Source of the DNA: Paenibacillus dendritiformis
GTDB lineage: Bacteria > Bacillota > Bacilli > Paenibacillales > Paenibacillaceae
Assembly: GCF_945605565.1 (NCBI RefSeq)
Contig: NZ_OX216966.1
Location: 3,836,001-3,900,000 of the forward strand
Direction: 5' to 3'
DNA length: 64,000 nt
Translations under genes and position numbers: made by a program
Shown here: positions 24,714-34,274 of the stretch, in pieces
How positions within the stretch are numbered: position 1 is the stretch's first letter
Layout: every line of letters begins with the position of its first letter
Notes under the pieces: generated by a model
The model's input: the letters and a program-made list of their open reading frames with translations, nothing else
Databases searched by the model: none
What the model was told of the DNA's origin: nothing

Positions 24714-27236
24714 GTGAGTCATCCAATTTATGAATTCGTGGAAACGGACGAGGCATTGCCCTTCGATGTGTCGCTGCACAGCGTGAACTACGTGCCCAAT
24801 CATTGGCATAACAGCATGGAAATCATCTTCGTGATGCGGGGCACCTTGGAAGCGACGGTGAATCAGCGGAAATATGCCTTGTCCGAAGGGGATGTGCTGC
24901 TGATCAATCAAGGCCATGTGCACGAAGTCATTGGGCTGGACGTCAATATTATCGCGACGTTTCTTATTCCGTTCAAGTATATGAAGGATAACGTAAACGG
25001 CATCGAAGCCATCAATTTCGCCTGTTATTCGGGAGAGGCCAGCAAGGAGGAGAAGCTGGCGCTGGACCGCATTCGCCAATGCTTGGCGGAGATGGTGCAG
25101 TTGAAGCATAAAAAGGGGGAGGGCTATGAGCTCGACATGCAGGCCCGCATGCTGAGCGTATTTTCCATCCTCCTGAAGCGATTTAAGCGGCCCGCGATGG
25201 AAAGCGTCATGAATGAGAAGTATATGGACCGAATGCTGCGCATCATTACCTTTATCGACGAGCATTACCAGGAGCCGATCACGCTGCAGGCGATCGCCGA
25301 GCGCGAATATTTGTCGGTGCCGTATTTGTCCAAATTTTTCAGCGAGAATATCGGTCTGAACTTCCAGGCTTATCTGACCAGCATCCGCTTGAAAAACACG
25401 GTTGAGGATCTATTGCGGCATGCCGACGCGCCGATCGCAGACCTTGCCATGCATCATGGATTTCCGAATGCGAAGTCTTTTTACGCCGCCTTCAAAGCAA
25501 AGTATCATATGACGCCCAACGAGTACCGGAAGCAGTACCGGCCGCTCACGGATCAAAAGGAAAAGCCATCGGCCAACTATTTGGCGTTCAATCAGTCGAG
25601 CGCGCTGGGCATCATCAATCAGTATTTGCAGCGCAGCCAATCGCTTGGCATAGGGGATGATATTCGCGAGGTGGAAGAGGCTGCCTATGAAGTGGACCTG
25701 TCCGTCCCCGGCGAGCCGATTCGGCATACGTGGAAGCAGCTGATTACGATCGGCAAAGCCAAAGAAGGCTTGCATGCCGATGTTCAGGAACAGCTGCGCC
25801 ATGTTCAGCGGATATGCCCCTTCCGCTATTTGCGGTTCCACGGCATCTTCGACGATGCAATGATGGTATATGACGAGGACGAGGCGGGACAGCCCCGGTT
25901 TAATTTCCGGTTCGTGGACCAGTTGTTCGATTTCCTGCTCTCCGTCGGTCTGAAGCCGTTCGTGGAGCTGGGCTTCATGCCCTCCTTGCTGGCGGACGAT
26001 CCGGGCAAGAAGGTGTTCTACAAGGCAAGCTGCGTCAGCAAGCCGAAATCGATCGACCGGTGGTGCCTGCTGGTGGACCGGTTCCTTCGCCACTGCATGA
26101 ACCGTTACGGCGCGGAGGAAGTGGAGACCTGGAACTTCGAATTCTGGAATGAGCCGGAGCTGCAGACGTTCTGGCCGGGAACGATGGCGGAATATATGGA
26201 GCTGTATCTGCGAACCTATCAGACCTTGAAGGGCGTATCGGAGCGGCTGCGCATCGGCGCGCCCGGCCGCATCATTACCATTCGTTCGCATCGGCTGAAT
26301 GACGAATTTTTTGCGTTCTGCCGCAGCAATCAGTGCTTGCCGGACTTTATTCCGTTTCATTTCTATCCGCATGAAAATATTGAAGGCGTACTCTATTCAG
26401 AGCCGGCGGATTCGCTGCCGCTGCAGCCGTACCGCCGAATTTTGGAGGAGTTCATCGGGATATCCCCGAATCCGGATTTTTTGCGGGATATGCTCGCGCG
26501 CGAGATGGAGCTGCTTGCCGAGCATGGGCTGTCCGAGAAGGAATTGGTTCTCACGGAATGGAATTCCACCGCGTATCACCGGGAACTGACGAATGATACC
26601 GTGTATAAGGCGGCCTATCTCGCCAAAAACATTATCGATAATCTGGACCGCATCAGCGGCTTCGGCTACTGGGTGCTGAGCGACAATATCGAGGAGACCG
26701 CCGCTTCGGCCCATCTGTATCACGGAGGTCTTGGACTGATCGCCCAGCACGGCATTCCGAAGGCCGCGTTGGTTGCGTATGAGCTGCTTGCCAAGCTCGG
26801 AGACCGCCTCCTTGCCCGGGGGGATCGCTACATCGCGACCGCCGGCCGCGGAGGATATCAGATCCTGACCTTCAATTATTGTCATTTCGACGATCTGTAT
26901 GCGATGGGGGATACGTCCTTCATCAATGCAACGAACCGGTATAACGGGTTCAAGGATGAAAAAACGGTAAAAATGCAGATCGAGCTACAAGGAATCCGCC
27001 CCGGAACCTACCGGCTGGTTACGTATACGATCGGCCGCAAGCACGGGAGCAGCTATGACCGCTGGGTCGAGATGGGAGCTCCCGAGCCGCTGTCTGTCGA
27101 GGATATCGCTTACCTCAAGGCGAATTCCGGCCCCAGGATGCATGTCCAGTATGTCGATATGGAAGACAGCAGGACCTATCTATCGGTGCTGGAGCCTCAC
27201 GGGGTGCAGCTGATGGAGCTCATCCCGGTGTACTGA
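24714..27236 (+). CDS. AraC-type regulator fused to a GH39 glycoside hydrolase domain
   Basis: An 840-residue protein. Residues about 1-130 are a cupin sensor domain (HWHNSMEIIFVMRGTLE), about 175-280 are two AraC helix-turn-helix motifs (ITLQAIAEREYLSVPYLSKF; DLAMHHGFPNAKSFYAAFK, then HMTPNEYRKQYR), and the rest is a GH39-type TIM barrel with the acid/base motif FWNEPEL and a nucleophile region LVLTEWNST. GH39 enzymes are beta-xylosidases or iduronidases. No signal peptide, so it is cytoplasmic and probably senses a sugar through the barrel. A GTG start is chosen: GGAGG lies 8 bases before it. The MFS and GH3 genes downstream are likely targets. Confidence 0.9.
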   Translation: MSHPIYEFVETDEALPFDVSLHSVNYVPNHWHNSMEIIFVMRGTLEATVNQRKYALSEGDVLLINQGHVHEVIGLDVNIIATFLIPFKYMKDNVNGIEAINFACYSGEASKEEKLALDRIRQCLAEMVQLKHKKGEGYELDMQARMLSVFSILLKRFKRPAMESVMNEKYMDRMLRIITFIDEHYQEPITLQAIAEREYLSVPYLSKFFSENIGLNFQAYLTSIRLKNTVEDLLRHADAPIADLAMHHGFPNAKSFYAAFKAKYHMTPNEYRKQYRPLTDQKEKPSANYLAFNQSSALGIINQYLQRSQSLGIGDDIREVEEAAYEVDLSVPGEPIRHTWKQLITIGKAKEGLHADVQEQLRHVQRICPFRYLRFHGIFDDAMMVYDEDEAGQPRFNFRFVDQLFDFLLSVGLKPFVELGFMPSLLADDPGKKVFYKASCVSKPKSIDRWCLLVDRFLRHCMNRYGAEEVETWNFEFWNEPELQTFWPGTMAEYMELYLRTYQTLKGVSERLRIGAPGRIITIRSHRLNDEFFAFCRSNQCLPDFIPFHFYPHENIEGVLYSEPADSLPLQPYRRILEEFIGISPNPDFLRDMLAREMELLAEHGLSEKELVLTEWNSTAYHRELTNDTVYKAAYLAKNIIDNLDRISGFGYWVLSDNIEETAASAHLYHGGLGLIAQHGIPKAALVAYELLAKLGDRLLARGDRYIATAGRGGYQILTFNYCHFDDLYAMGDTSFINATNRYNGFKDEKTVKMQIELQGIRPGTYRLVTYTIGRKHGSSYDRWVEMGAPEPLSVEDIAYLKANSGPRMHVQYVDMEDSRTYLSVLEPHGVQLMELIPVY

Positions 27237-27273
27237 CATTTGGGTCACTTTTTAATCTCGGTTCCGGCTGCCA

Positions 27274-27287
27274 TGTAAGCGTTTCTA
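27274..27287 (+). promoter_or_regulatory. Catabolite-responsive-element-like site 1
   Basis: TGTAAGCGTTTCTA resembles the CcpA site consensus TGWAARCGYTWNCW, with a perfect left half and CG centre. It lies 37 bases after the GH39 fusion gene. Confidence 0.4.
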
Positions 27288-27325
27288 AAAAAGACGTTAA
27301 AAATAACTACAGAAGTCTATAAATA

Positions 27326-27357
27326 GCCGCCTGTCTCGGAACAGGGGCTTTTTTTTA
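27326..27357 (+). terminator. Terminator between the GH39 fusion and the MFS gene
   Basis: GCCGCCTGT pairs with AACAGGGGC, apart from minor mismatches, followed by eight T. The MFS gene therefore needs its own promoter. Confidence 0.8.
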
Positions 27358-27366
27358 TAATATATT

Positions 27367-27380
27367 TGCAAACGTTTTCA
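27367..27380 (+). promoter_or_regulatory. Catabolite-responsive-element-like operator 2
   Basis: TGCAAACGTTTTCA is an almost perfect palindrome matching the CcpA/LacI-family site with a central ACGT. It lies 25 bases before the MFS start, a position that would allow repression of the MFS-GH3-GH3 unit. Confidence 0.6.
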
Positions 27381-27404
27381 ATTCTCTCTTAGGAGGCAGT
27401 TACG

Positions 27405-28700
27405 ATGGCTGAACCAATGATAAAAGGGCAAGTCCGAACTCCGCTGGGCCGATTAACGTTCGGCATCATCTTCGGTTATGGCTGCATGATGCTCGGACTG
27501 ATGACTCCGGCAATGCTGCTGCTCACCTTCAAAATGATCGAGGTCGATCCGAACGGTTACACCGCTTCGTACGGCTTAGTCGCCGGCGTCGGCGCATTCT
27601 TCGCCCTGATTGGCAACCCGCTCGGGGGCGCGATCAGCGACCGGACGAACATCTCCTTCGGGCGCAGACGGACATGGATTTTCCTCGGCCCGCTGGTCGG
27701 CTGCGCTGCGCTGCTGTGGGTGGGGATGGCCACGGAAATATGGCAAATCCTGATCGGCTGGGCGATTGCGCAGCTGTTCTTCAACTTCGGCATGGCGGCT
27801 TATACCGCGCTCATCCCGGATCAGGTCATGGAGGAGAGACAGGGAACGATATCCGGCATCGTCGGGCTCGTCCTGCCTGCGGCCGTATGCATCGGCATGG
27901 TGCTGATGATGCTGATGAACTCCGCCTCCTCGGACATGAAATGGCTCGTAATTGCGATTATCGGCATTGCGGGACCGATCGTCAGTTTATTTGTGATTCG
28001 CGACGGGAAGGTAGAGATCGTGAAGGCCGAACAGCAGAAACTGTCGCTCGGCGAGAAAATCAGCAAAATCTATCCGAGCCCAAGAAAGTTCCCGGAATTC
28101 ACCTGGGCTATCGTCTCGAAGTTCCTGCTGATGATGGGCTATTGCAGCACGCTGTACTTGACGGTCATGCTGGTGAACCGGATGGGCTTCACGGAGAGTC
28201 AAGCAACGAACAGCGTCGGCACCTTGAACATTATTTGCCTGATCGCTTCGGCCGTGACGAGTATATTCGGCGGCGTATTGTCCGATAAATTCAAGAAACA
28301 GAAGCCTTTCCTGTACGGCTCGGCGCTGATTATGGTGTTCGGCATTCTGCTGTACGCCTTTGTGCCTCAATATACGGCATATATTGTAGCGTCAGCCATC
28401 ATCGGCTTGGGCTTCGGCTGCTTCAGCGCCGTCGATATGGCATTGGTTGCCCGGATTCTTCCGCGCAAGGAGGATGCGGCCAAAGACTTCGGCTTGATGA
28501 ACGTCGCCAATGCGCTGCCGCAATCGATCGTGCCTGCGATCGCTCCGCTGCTGCTCGGAATCGGCGGGTGGACTTTCTTCTATATCGTGTTGGCGCTCTG
28601 CGTCGTGCTGGGCATGGCCGCCGTCAAGCCTTTGCCGGAAATCGGACAGACGAACAAAGACATTTCATTACCGCATACGGGAGGATTATCGCATGAATAG
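27405..28700 (+). CDS. MFS transporter, probably for oligosaccharides or glycosides
   Basis: A 431-residue major facilitator with about twelve membrane segments. The DRTNISFGRRRTWI stretch after the second segment is the MFS motif A region; GGVLSDKFKKQKP in the second half is the matching repeat. The substrate is not shown by sequence. TTAGGAGG precedes the ATG. Its last 8 bases overlap the start of the GH3 gene, and a GH39/AraC sensor lies upstream, so it probably imports the sugar that the GH3 and GH39 enzymes act on. A CcpA-type operator lies in front. Confidence 0.88.
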   Translation: MAEPMIKGQVRTPLGRLTFGIIFGYGCMMLGLMTPAMLLLTFKMIEVDPNGYTASYGLVAGVGAFFALIGNPLGGAISDRTNISFGRRRTWIFLGPLVGCAALLWVGMATEIWQILIGWAIAQLFFNFGMAAYTALIPDQVMEERQGTISGIVGLVLPAAVCIGMVLMMLMNSASSDMKWLVIAIIGIAGPIVSLFVIRDGKVEIVKAEQQKLSLGEKISKIYPSPRKFPEFTWAIVSKFLLMMGYCSTLYLTVMLVNRMGFTESQATNSVGTLNIICLIASAVTSIFGGVLSDKFKKQKPFLYGSALIMVFGILLYAFVPQYTAYIVASAIIGLGFGCFSAVDMALVARILPRKEDAAKDFGLMNVANALPQSIVPAIAPLLLGIGGWTFFYIVLALCVVLGMAAVKPLPEIGQTNKDISLPHTGGLSHE

Positions 28701-30993
28701 GCAAGTGAAAGATATCATGAAGCGAATGACGCTGGAGGAAAAAGCAAGTCTCTGCTCGGGACTGAATATGTGGCAGACCAAAGCGGTCGAGCGGGTGGGC
28801 ATCCCGTCCATCGTCATGACCGACGGCCCGCACGGGCTTCGCAAGCAAGCGAATCCGGCGGATATGTCGAGCAAGACCGTTCCGGCAACATGCTTTCCGA
28901 GCGGCGCCGGTCTCGCGTCCTCATGGGATCGGGAGCTTATCGAGGAAGTGGGGGCTGCCCTCGGGGAAGAATGCCAGGCGGAGGATGTTCAGATCCTGCT
29001 CGGCCCTGCGGTGAATATTAAGCGTTCCCCGTTGTGCGGCCGCAACTTCGAATATTTCTCGGAGGATCCGTATCTATCCTCGGAAATGGGCGCCCATCAT
29101 GTGCGGGGCGTGCAAGGGCAGGGCGTCGGCACATCGGTCAAGCACTTCGCGGTCAACAATCAGGAGACGCTGCGGAATTCCATCAATGCGGTCGTCGACG
29201 AGCGGTCATTGCATGAAATCTACTTGCGCAGCTTCGAAGGTCCGATTATGGACGGGAAGGCGTGGACCGTCATGTGCGCCTACAACCAGGTGAACGGGGA
29301 GTTCTGCTCCGAGAACTCGCAGCTGCTGACGGATGTACTGAAGGAGAACTGGAAGCATGAAGGCTTCGTCATGACGGACTGGGGCGCGATCAACGAACGG
29401 GTGAAGGGATTGAAGGCAGGGCTGGAGCTGGAAATGCCTTATGCCGGTCCGGAGCACGACCGGATGATCGTGGATGCGGTGCGATCGGGCGAACTGGATG
29501 AAGCCGTCCTGGATCAGGCGGTGGAGCGCCTGCTGACCGTAATTTTCCAAGCTTATGACAATAAGAAGCAAGGCTTTACCTACGACAAGGAAGCGCATCA
29601 TGCCTTGGCGCGGCGGGCGGCGGCGGAATGCATGGTCTTGCTCAAAAACGACGGCGGCCTGCTCCCGCTGGACAAACAGCAATCCGTGGCGGTAATCGGC
29701 GCCTTCGCGGCGCAGCCTCGCTACCAGGGAGGCGGCAGCTCGCATATTGTGCCGACGCGGATGGACACCGCCATCGAGTTCATGACCTCGATGGCGGAAG
29801 GGGAGGTCGCCTTCGCTCCAGGCTACCGGCTGGAGGAGGACGCGATCGATGAAGCTCTGATCGCGGAAGCGGCGAAGCTGGCCGCAGGCAAGGATGTCGC
29901 CGTTATTTTTGCCGGTCTGCCGGATGCGTTCGAATCGGAGGGGCTGGACCGGACCCATCTCGAGATGCCGGCATCGCATTGCGCCTTAATCGAGCGTGTA
30001 GCGGCCGTGCAGCCGAATACGGTCGTCGTTCTGTCCAACGGAGCGCCGGTGGCGATGCCGTGGCTGCCGAAGGTGAAGGCGGTGCTCGAAGGCTATTTGG
30101 GCGGGCAAGCGACAGGCAGCGCGGCGGCGGACGTCCTCTATGGACATGTCAATCCGAGCGGCAAGCTGGCGGAAACGTTCCCTGTCTCGCTGGAGCAAAC
30201 GCCATCCTATCTGAACTTCCCGGGCGGGAAAAAAGAAGTGTTTTACGGGGAAGGAATATTCGTCGGTTACCGCTACTATGAGGCGAAGAAAGAAACGCCG
30301 CTGTTCCCGTTCGGGCACGGACTCAGTTATACGACGTTCGCTTATGAACAGATCCGGATCGACAAGTCGAGCATGAAGGATACGGACACGGCGACCGTAA
30401 TCGTTACGGTGCGCAATACGGGCAGCCGCGCAGGAAAGGAAGTCGTGCAGCTCTATGTGAAGCATGCCGGCAGCAGCGTGGTCAGACCGGTGAAGGAGCT
30501 GAAGGGATTTGCCAAGATCAGCCTGGAGCCCGGCGAAGCGGCAGAGGTCAGCTTCATCTTGGATAAACGATCCTTTGCCTATTTTAATACGGATATCCAT
30601 GAGTGGTTCGCCGAGAGCGGAACCTATGACATTCTGGTCGGCCCTTCCTCGGCGGATACGCCGCTGACGGCAGCAATAGACGTTCATTCGACGGCGGTTC
30701 CGTTTACGAAGGTGACCCGCACGACGCGATTCCATGAGTTGCTGGCGATTCCGGCCACGGCCCAACTGGCCGAACAGGCGATGAACGACAGCATGGAGAG
30801 CGTGAAGCAAATGGGGGCGATGTTCGCGGAGAGCATGGATGACAGCGGCCTGGCGCAGCTGTTCGAATCCGTCGTGGAGTGGAAAAAATATGACGGGCTT
30901 CGCTCCTTGTCGGGCATGATGGGAAGCGGCATGACCGAAGCCGAGCTGGAGCAGCTGATTGAGCGGCTCAATCAAGCGCTGGGATTGAACTAG
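28693..30993 (+). CDS. Glycoside hydrolase family 3, beta-glucosidase/beta-xylosidase type
   Basis: A 766-residue GH3 enzyme that removes beta-linked sugars from oligosaccharide ends. The (beta/alpha)8 domain has VKHFAVNNQE and the nucleophile Asp229 in FVMTDWGA; then come the alpha/beta sandwich domain (GPVAMPWLPKVKAVLEGYL-like GGQATGSAAADVLYG region) and the fibronectin III-like domain with NTGSRAGKEVVQLYV. An unusual C-terminal tail of about 100 residues contains helical repeats (SMESVKQMGAMFAESMDD). No signal peptide; intracellular. The start at 28693 overlaps the MFS stop, following GGGAGG; the frame is open upstream but lies within MFS. The preferred sugar is unknown. Confidence 0.92.
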   Translation: MNRQVKDIMKRMTLEEKASLCSGLNMWQTKAVERVGIPSIVMTDGPHGLRKQANPADMSSKTVPATCFPSGAGLASSWDRELIEEVGAALGEECQAEDVQILLGPAVNIKRSPLCGRNFEYFSEDPYLSSEMGAHHVRGVQGQGVGTSVKHFAVNNQETLRNSINAVVDERSLHEIYLRSFEGPIMDGKAWTVMCAYNQVNGEFCSENSQLLTDVLKENWKHEGFVMTDWGAINERVKGLKAGLELEMPYAGPEHDRMIVDAVRSGELDEAVLDQAVERLLTVIFQAYDNKKQGFTYDKEAHHALARRAAAECMVLLKNDGGLLPLDKQQSVAVIGAFAAQPRYQGGGSSHIVPTRMDTAIEFMTSMAEGEVAFAPGYRLEEDAIDEALIAEAAKLAAGKDVAVIFAGLPDAFESEGLDRTHLEMPASHCALIERVAAVQPNTVVVLSNGAPVAMPWLPKVKAVLEGYLGGQATGSAAADVLYGHVNPSGKLAETFPVSLEQTPSYLNFPGGKKEVFYGEGIFVGYRYYEAKKETPLFPFGHGLSYTTFAYEQIRIDKSSMKDTDTATVIVTVRNTGSRAGKEVVQLYVKHAGSSVVRPVKELKGFAKISLEPGEAAEVSFILDKRSFAYFNTDIHEWFAESGTYDILVGPSSADTPLTAAIDVHSTAVPFTKVTRTTRFHELLAIPATAQLAEQAMNDSMESVKQMGAMFAESMDDSGLAQLFESVVEWKKYDGLRSLSGMMGSGMTEAELEQLIERLNQALGLN

Positions 30994-31022
30994 AGAGAAT
31001 GGATAGCGGAGGGATTGGAGAC

Positions 31023-33308
31023 GTGACACAGAAAAAGACAACAGTCAACCGGCAAGAAGAAACCATTGCGTATGTACGCAACCAGCAAGGGCCGACGCTT
31101 GGATATTCCAAGGCGTCAGGCGTCTCGATATTGGAGCAGGACGGATTCTATTTCAAGGATTTGAATCGCAATGGAAGCCTGGATAAATACGAAGATTGGC
31201 GGCTGCCCGCGGAGGAGCGGGCGAAGGACCTCGCTTCCAAGATGTCGATTGAGCAAATCGCGGGCTTGATGCTATACAGCAGACATCAAGCCATTCCGGC
31301 GGCAAGCGGCGGATGGTTCGCCAGCACTTATAGCGGCAAAGCCTATGAAGAGAGCGGCGCGAACCCGTGGGATCTGACGGATGAACAGATCAAGTTCCTG
31401 ACGGAGGATCATGTGCGGCACATCCTGGTCACCTCGGTGGAGAGCCCCGAGACGGCGGCCCAATGGAGCAATGTGGTGCAGGCCTTCGCGGAAGGCACGA
31501 GCTTGGGGATTCCGGCCAACAACAGCTCCGACCCGCGCCACAGCTCCGATTCCAGCTCCGAATTCAATGCCGGGGCAGGCGGCGCCATCTCGATGTGGCC
31601 CGAGCCGCTTGGGCTGGCGGCCACCTTCGACCCGGAGCTCGTGCGCCGGTTCGGCGAGATCGCGGCCAAGGAATACCGGGCGCTTGGCATTGCCACGGCC
31701 CTATCGCCGCAGATTGATATCGCCACCGACCCGCGCTGGTTCCGGTTCAACGGCACCTTCGGCGAAGACTCGCGTCTGGCGACGGATATGGGGGGCGCTT
31801 ATATCGACGGCTTCCAGACCTCGGCGGACGACGCCGAGATTGCGAACGGCTGGGGATATGATAGCGTCAATGCGATGGTGAAGCATTGGCCGGGCGGCGG
31901 CTCGGGCGAAGGAGGAAGGGACGCGCATTATGCGTGCGGGAAATACGCGGTTTACCCAGGGAACAACTTCGAGGAGCATTTGAAGCCGTTCACGGAAGGC
32001 GCCTTCCGGCTTGACGGGCCTACGAAGATGGCCTCCGCCGTCATGCCGTATTACACGATATCGACTGATCGGGATACCGTGAACGGAGAGAATGTCGGCA
32101 ATTCGTATAACGCCTATCTCATCCGCGACCTGCTGCGGGGCCAATACGGCTACGACGGCGTCGTCTGCACGGATTGGCTGATTACCGCCGATGAATCGGG
32201 CGGCAAGGACAGCTTCCTGTCGGGCAAGCCGTGGGGCGTCGAGGAGCTGTCCGTCGCCGAGCGGCATTATAAGCTCCTGATGGCCGGCGTCGATCAATTC
32301 GGCGGCAACAACGAGGTCGAGCCTGTGCTGGAAGCATACCGCATGGGCGTGGCGGAGCACGGCGAGGCGGCTATGCGGAAGCGGTTCGAGCAGTCGGCAG
32401 TGCGGCTGCTGACCAACATGTTCCGTCTCGGTCTCTTCGAGAACCCGTATCTGGACGTCGAGGCGAGCGCGCGGGTTGTCGGGCACCCAAGCTACATGCA
32501 AGCCGGTTATGAAGCGCAGCTCAAGTCGATCGTGATGCTCAAGAACAAGAGCGGTGTCCTGCCGCTCAAGCCTGGCAGCACCGTCTATATTCCGCAGCGT
32601 TACACGCCGCCAGGGAAGGACTGGTTCGGCAATCCGACGCCGGAGACGCTCGAATATCCCCTTAACCTGGAGATCGCCGCGAAATATTTCAAGGTGACGG
32701 ATCATCCGGATGAGGCGGACTTCGCGCTCGTCTGCATGCGCAGTCCGAAGTCGGGGACGGGATTTAGCCAGGAAGATGCGGACAATGGCGGGAACGGGTA
32801 TGTGCCGATCAGCTTGCAGTATCGGCCCTATACGGCAGCGCAGGCGCGGAAGCAGAGCCTGGCCGGAGATGTTCGGGAAGGAGGAGCGCAGAACCGTTCC
32901 TATTCAGGCAAAACAGTGACGACGCAGAACGCGGCGGATTTGGACGCCCTGCTGGATACGGTCGAACGGATGAAGGGCAAGCCGGTCATCGTCTCGCTCA
33001 TGCTGTCCACCCCGGCGGTCGTCGCCGAGTTCGAGCCGGCGGCGGACGGAATCCTCGCTCACTTCGGTGTGCAGGATCAGGCCATCCTCGATGTGCTGAC
33101 CGGCGCCGCCGAGCCATCCGGACTATTGCCGATGCAAATGCCTGCCCATATGGAGACCGTGGAGGCGCAGCTCGAGGATGCCGCTCATGATATGGAGTGT
33201 CATGCCGATTCGGAGAACCATCGGTATGATTTCGGGTTCGGGCTCAATTGGGGCGGCGTTATTCAGGATAGCCGGACGGAAAATTATAAAAAAAATCCCG
33301 GCGAATGA
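31023..33308 (+). CDS. Glycoside hydrolase family 3 protein with EF-hand-like motif
   Basis: A 761-residue GH3-type protein, different from the one before it. Near the N terminus DLNRNGSLDKYEDWR resembles a calcium-binding EF loop. The catalytic nucleophile fits Asp384 in GVVCTDWLITADESGG. VKHWPGGGSGEGGRDAH is the GH3 KH motif, and the C-terminal sandwich ends with YDFGFGLNWGG. The GTG at 31023 is chosen for the GGAGGG 10 bases upstream; an in-frame ATG at 30999 lacks a good site. It is co-transcribed with the MFS and first GH3. A decayed partial copy lies at 38698. Confidence 0.88.
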   Translation: MTQKKTTVNRQEETIAYVRNQQGPTLGYSKASGVSILEQDGFYFKDLNRNGSLDKYEDWRLPAEERAKDLASKMSIEQIAGLMLYSRHQAIPAASGGWFASTYSGKAYEESGANPWDLTDEQIKFLTEDHVRHILVTSVESPETAAQWSNVVQAFAEGTSLGIPANNSSDPRHSSDSSSEFNAGAGGAISMWPEPLGLAATFDPELVRRFGEIAAKEYRALGIATALSPQIDIATDPRWFRFNGTFGEDSRLATDMGGAYIDGFQTSADDAEIANGWGYDSVNAMVKHWPGGGSGEGGRDAHYACGKYAVYPGNNFEEHLKPFTEGAFRLDGPTKMASAVMPYYTISTDRDTVNGENVGNSYNAYLIRDLLRGQYGYDGVVCTDWLITADESGGKDSFLSGKPWGVEELSVAERHYKLLMAGVDQFGGNNEVEPVLEAYRMGVAEHGEAAMRKRFEQSAVRLLTNMFRLGLFENPYLDVEASARVVGHPSYMQAGYEAQLKSIVMLKNKSGVLPLKPGSTVYIPQRYTPPGKDWFGNPTPETLEYPLNLEIAAKYFKVTDHPDEADFALVCMRSPKSGTGFSQEDADNGGNGYVPISLQYRPYTAAQARKQSLAGDVREGGAQNRSYSGKTVTTQNAADLDALLDTVERMKGKPVIVSLMLSTPAVVAEFEPAADGILAHFGVQDQAILDVLTGAAEPSGLLPMQMPAHMETVEAQLEDAAHDMECHADSENHRYDFGFGLNWGGVIQDSRTENYKKNPGE

Positions 33309-33330
33309 TCGGGCCAGCAACGAATGAGGG

Positions 33331-33394
33331 GAACAGGCCGTGCCGCAGGAAGTGGCCGGCCTGTTCGCACCCAATGCCAGATGCGGACAGGCCG
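33331..33394. repeat. Overlapping inverted repeats downstream of the second GH3 gene
   Basis: GAACAGGCCG (33331-33340) pairs with CGGCCTGTTC (33357-33366). The second arm also starts CGGCCTGTTCGCA, which pairs with TGCGGACAGGCCG (33382-33394). The two stems are mutually exclusive. The second stem recurs at 38995-39032 after the decayed GH3 copy. It may be a terminator of the GH3 unit although no T-tract follows. Confidence 0.7.
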
Positions 33395-33480
33395 TATCAA
33401 AAGGAGGGGAGCTTCTTAAGATGCACCCATTGCTTCGGTAGTCTCCGGATACGAGCTAAGCGGGGCTGGGGAATCGTTGC

Positions 33481-34209
33481 TTACATCGTCTGGCCATTGT
33501 CCACGGTTATGATTTGTCCTGTCAGTGACTTTTGAACCAGTGTATAGCACACCGTTTCAGCAATGTCCTCAGGTGTCGATATCCTTTTTAATAAAATATT
33601 CCCGGCGAGGGCTTTCATTTTTTCTTCATTTCCCTTCCACCATCTCGTGTCTACGGCACCGGGAGCAATACAATTCACTCTTATGTCCGGCGCTAATGAA
33701 AACGCAAGTGACTTGGTTAATCCGTGAACAGCCGATTTGGTCACGGCATACGGTACGGAAGAACCTAACCCGGTTATGCCTGCCACACTTCCGATATTAA
33801 CGATTGCCGGATCTTCCCCTTTTCTTAAAAAGGGTAGGGCCGCCTTAATACAATAAAATGTTCCTTTCACATTGACATGCCAAAGTTTATCCCAGATTTC
33901 ATCAGTGGCTCCGTCAAAATCATCCATAGCCAATTGATGCGTAATGCCCACATTGTTAACGAGATAATCCAATTTTCCAAACGTCTGAATACAAGCATGA
34001 ATCATTTCCTTCACTTGACGCTCATCACCAATATCTGCTTGATACAGCAGCCCGGGATTCGATAATTGATGGTAGGTGTCCTGCGCTTCCTGAAATGACT
34101 TGGAATAGTTGACAACGACCTTGGCTCCAAGAGAGGACAGCTTAATACAGGTTGCGCTCCCAATCCCCGTTGCGCCGCCGGTCACCAATACCACTTTATC
34201 TTTAAACAT
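33481..34209 (-). CDS. SDR family oxidoreductase
   Basis: A 242-residue short-chain dehydrogenase, with TGGATGIG for NAD(P), NNVG in place of NNAG, and Ser-Tyr-Lys in GSVAGITG and PYAVTKSAV. A basic/neutral end of the second strand (VVVNYSKS) suggests NADPH use. It starts MFKDKVVLVTGG after a G-rich ribosome site; an in-frame ATG upstream would add 23 residues. It is on the minus strand in an AT-rich island, downstream of a tautomerase gene and divergent from LysR, which is the usual pattern for a small catabolic or detoxification unit. Substrate unknown. Confidence 0.9.
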   Translation of the reverse strand: MFKDKVVLVTGGATGIGSATCIKLSSLGAKVVVNYSKSFQEAQDTYHQLSNPGLLYQADIGDERQVKEMIHACIQTFGKLDYLVNNVGITHQLAMDDFDGATDEIWDKLWHVNVKGTFYCIKAALPFLRKGEDPAIVNIGSVAGITGLGSSVPYAVTKSAVHGLTKSLAFSLAPDIRVNCIAPGAVDTRWWKGNEEKMKALAGNILLKRISTPEDIAETVCYTLVQKSLTGQIITVDNGQTM

Positions 34210-34274
34210 TCCTTTCCCCCCTGTTATATGCTTCTTCATCCAGATTCCCGATACTAATAGAACAGCAAATATAG

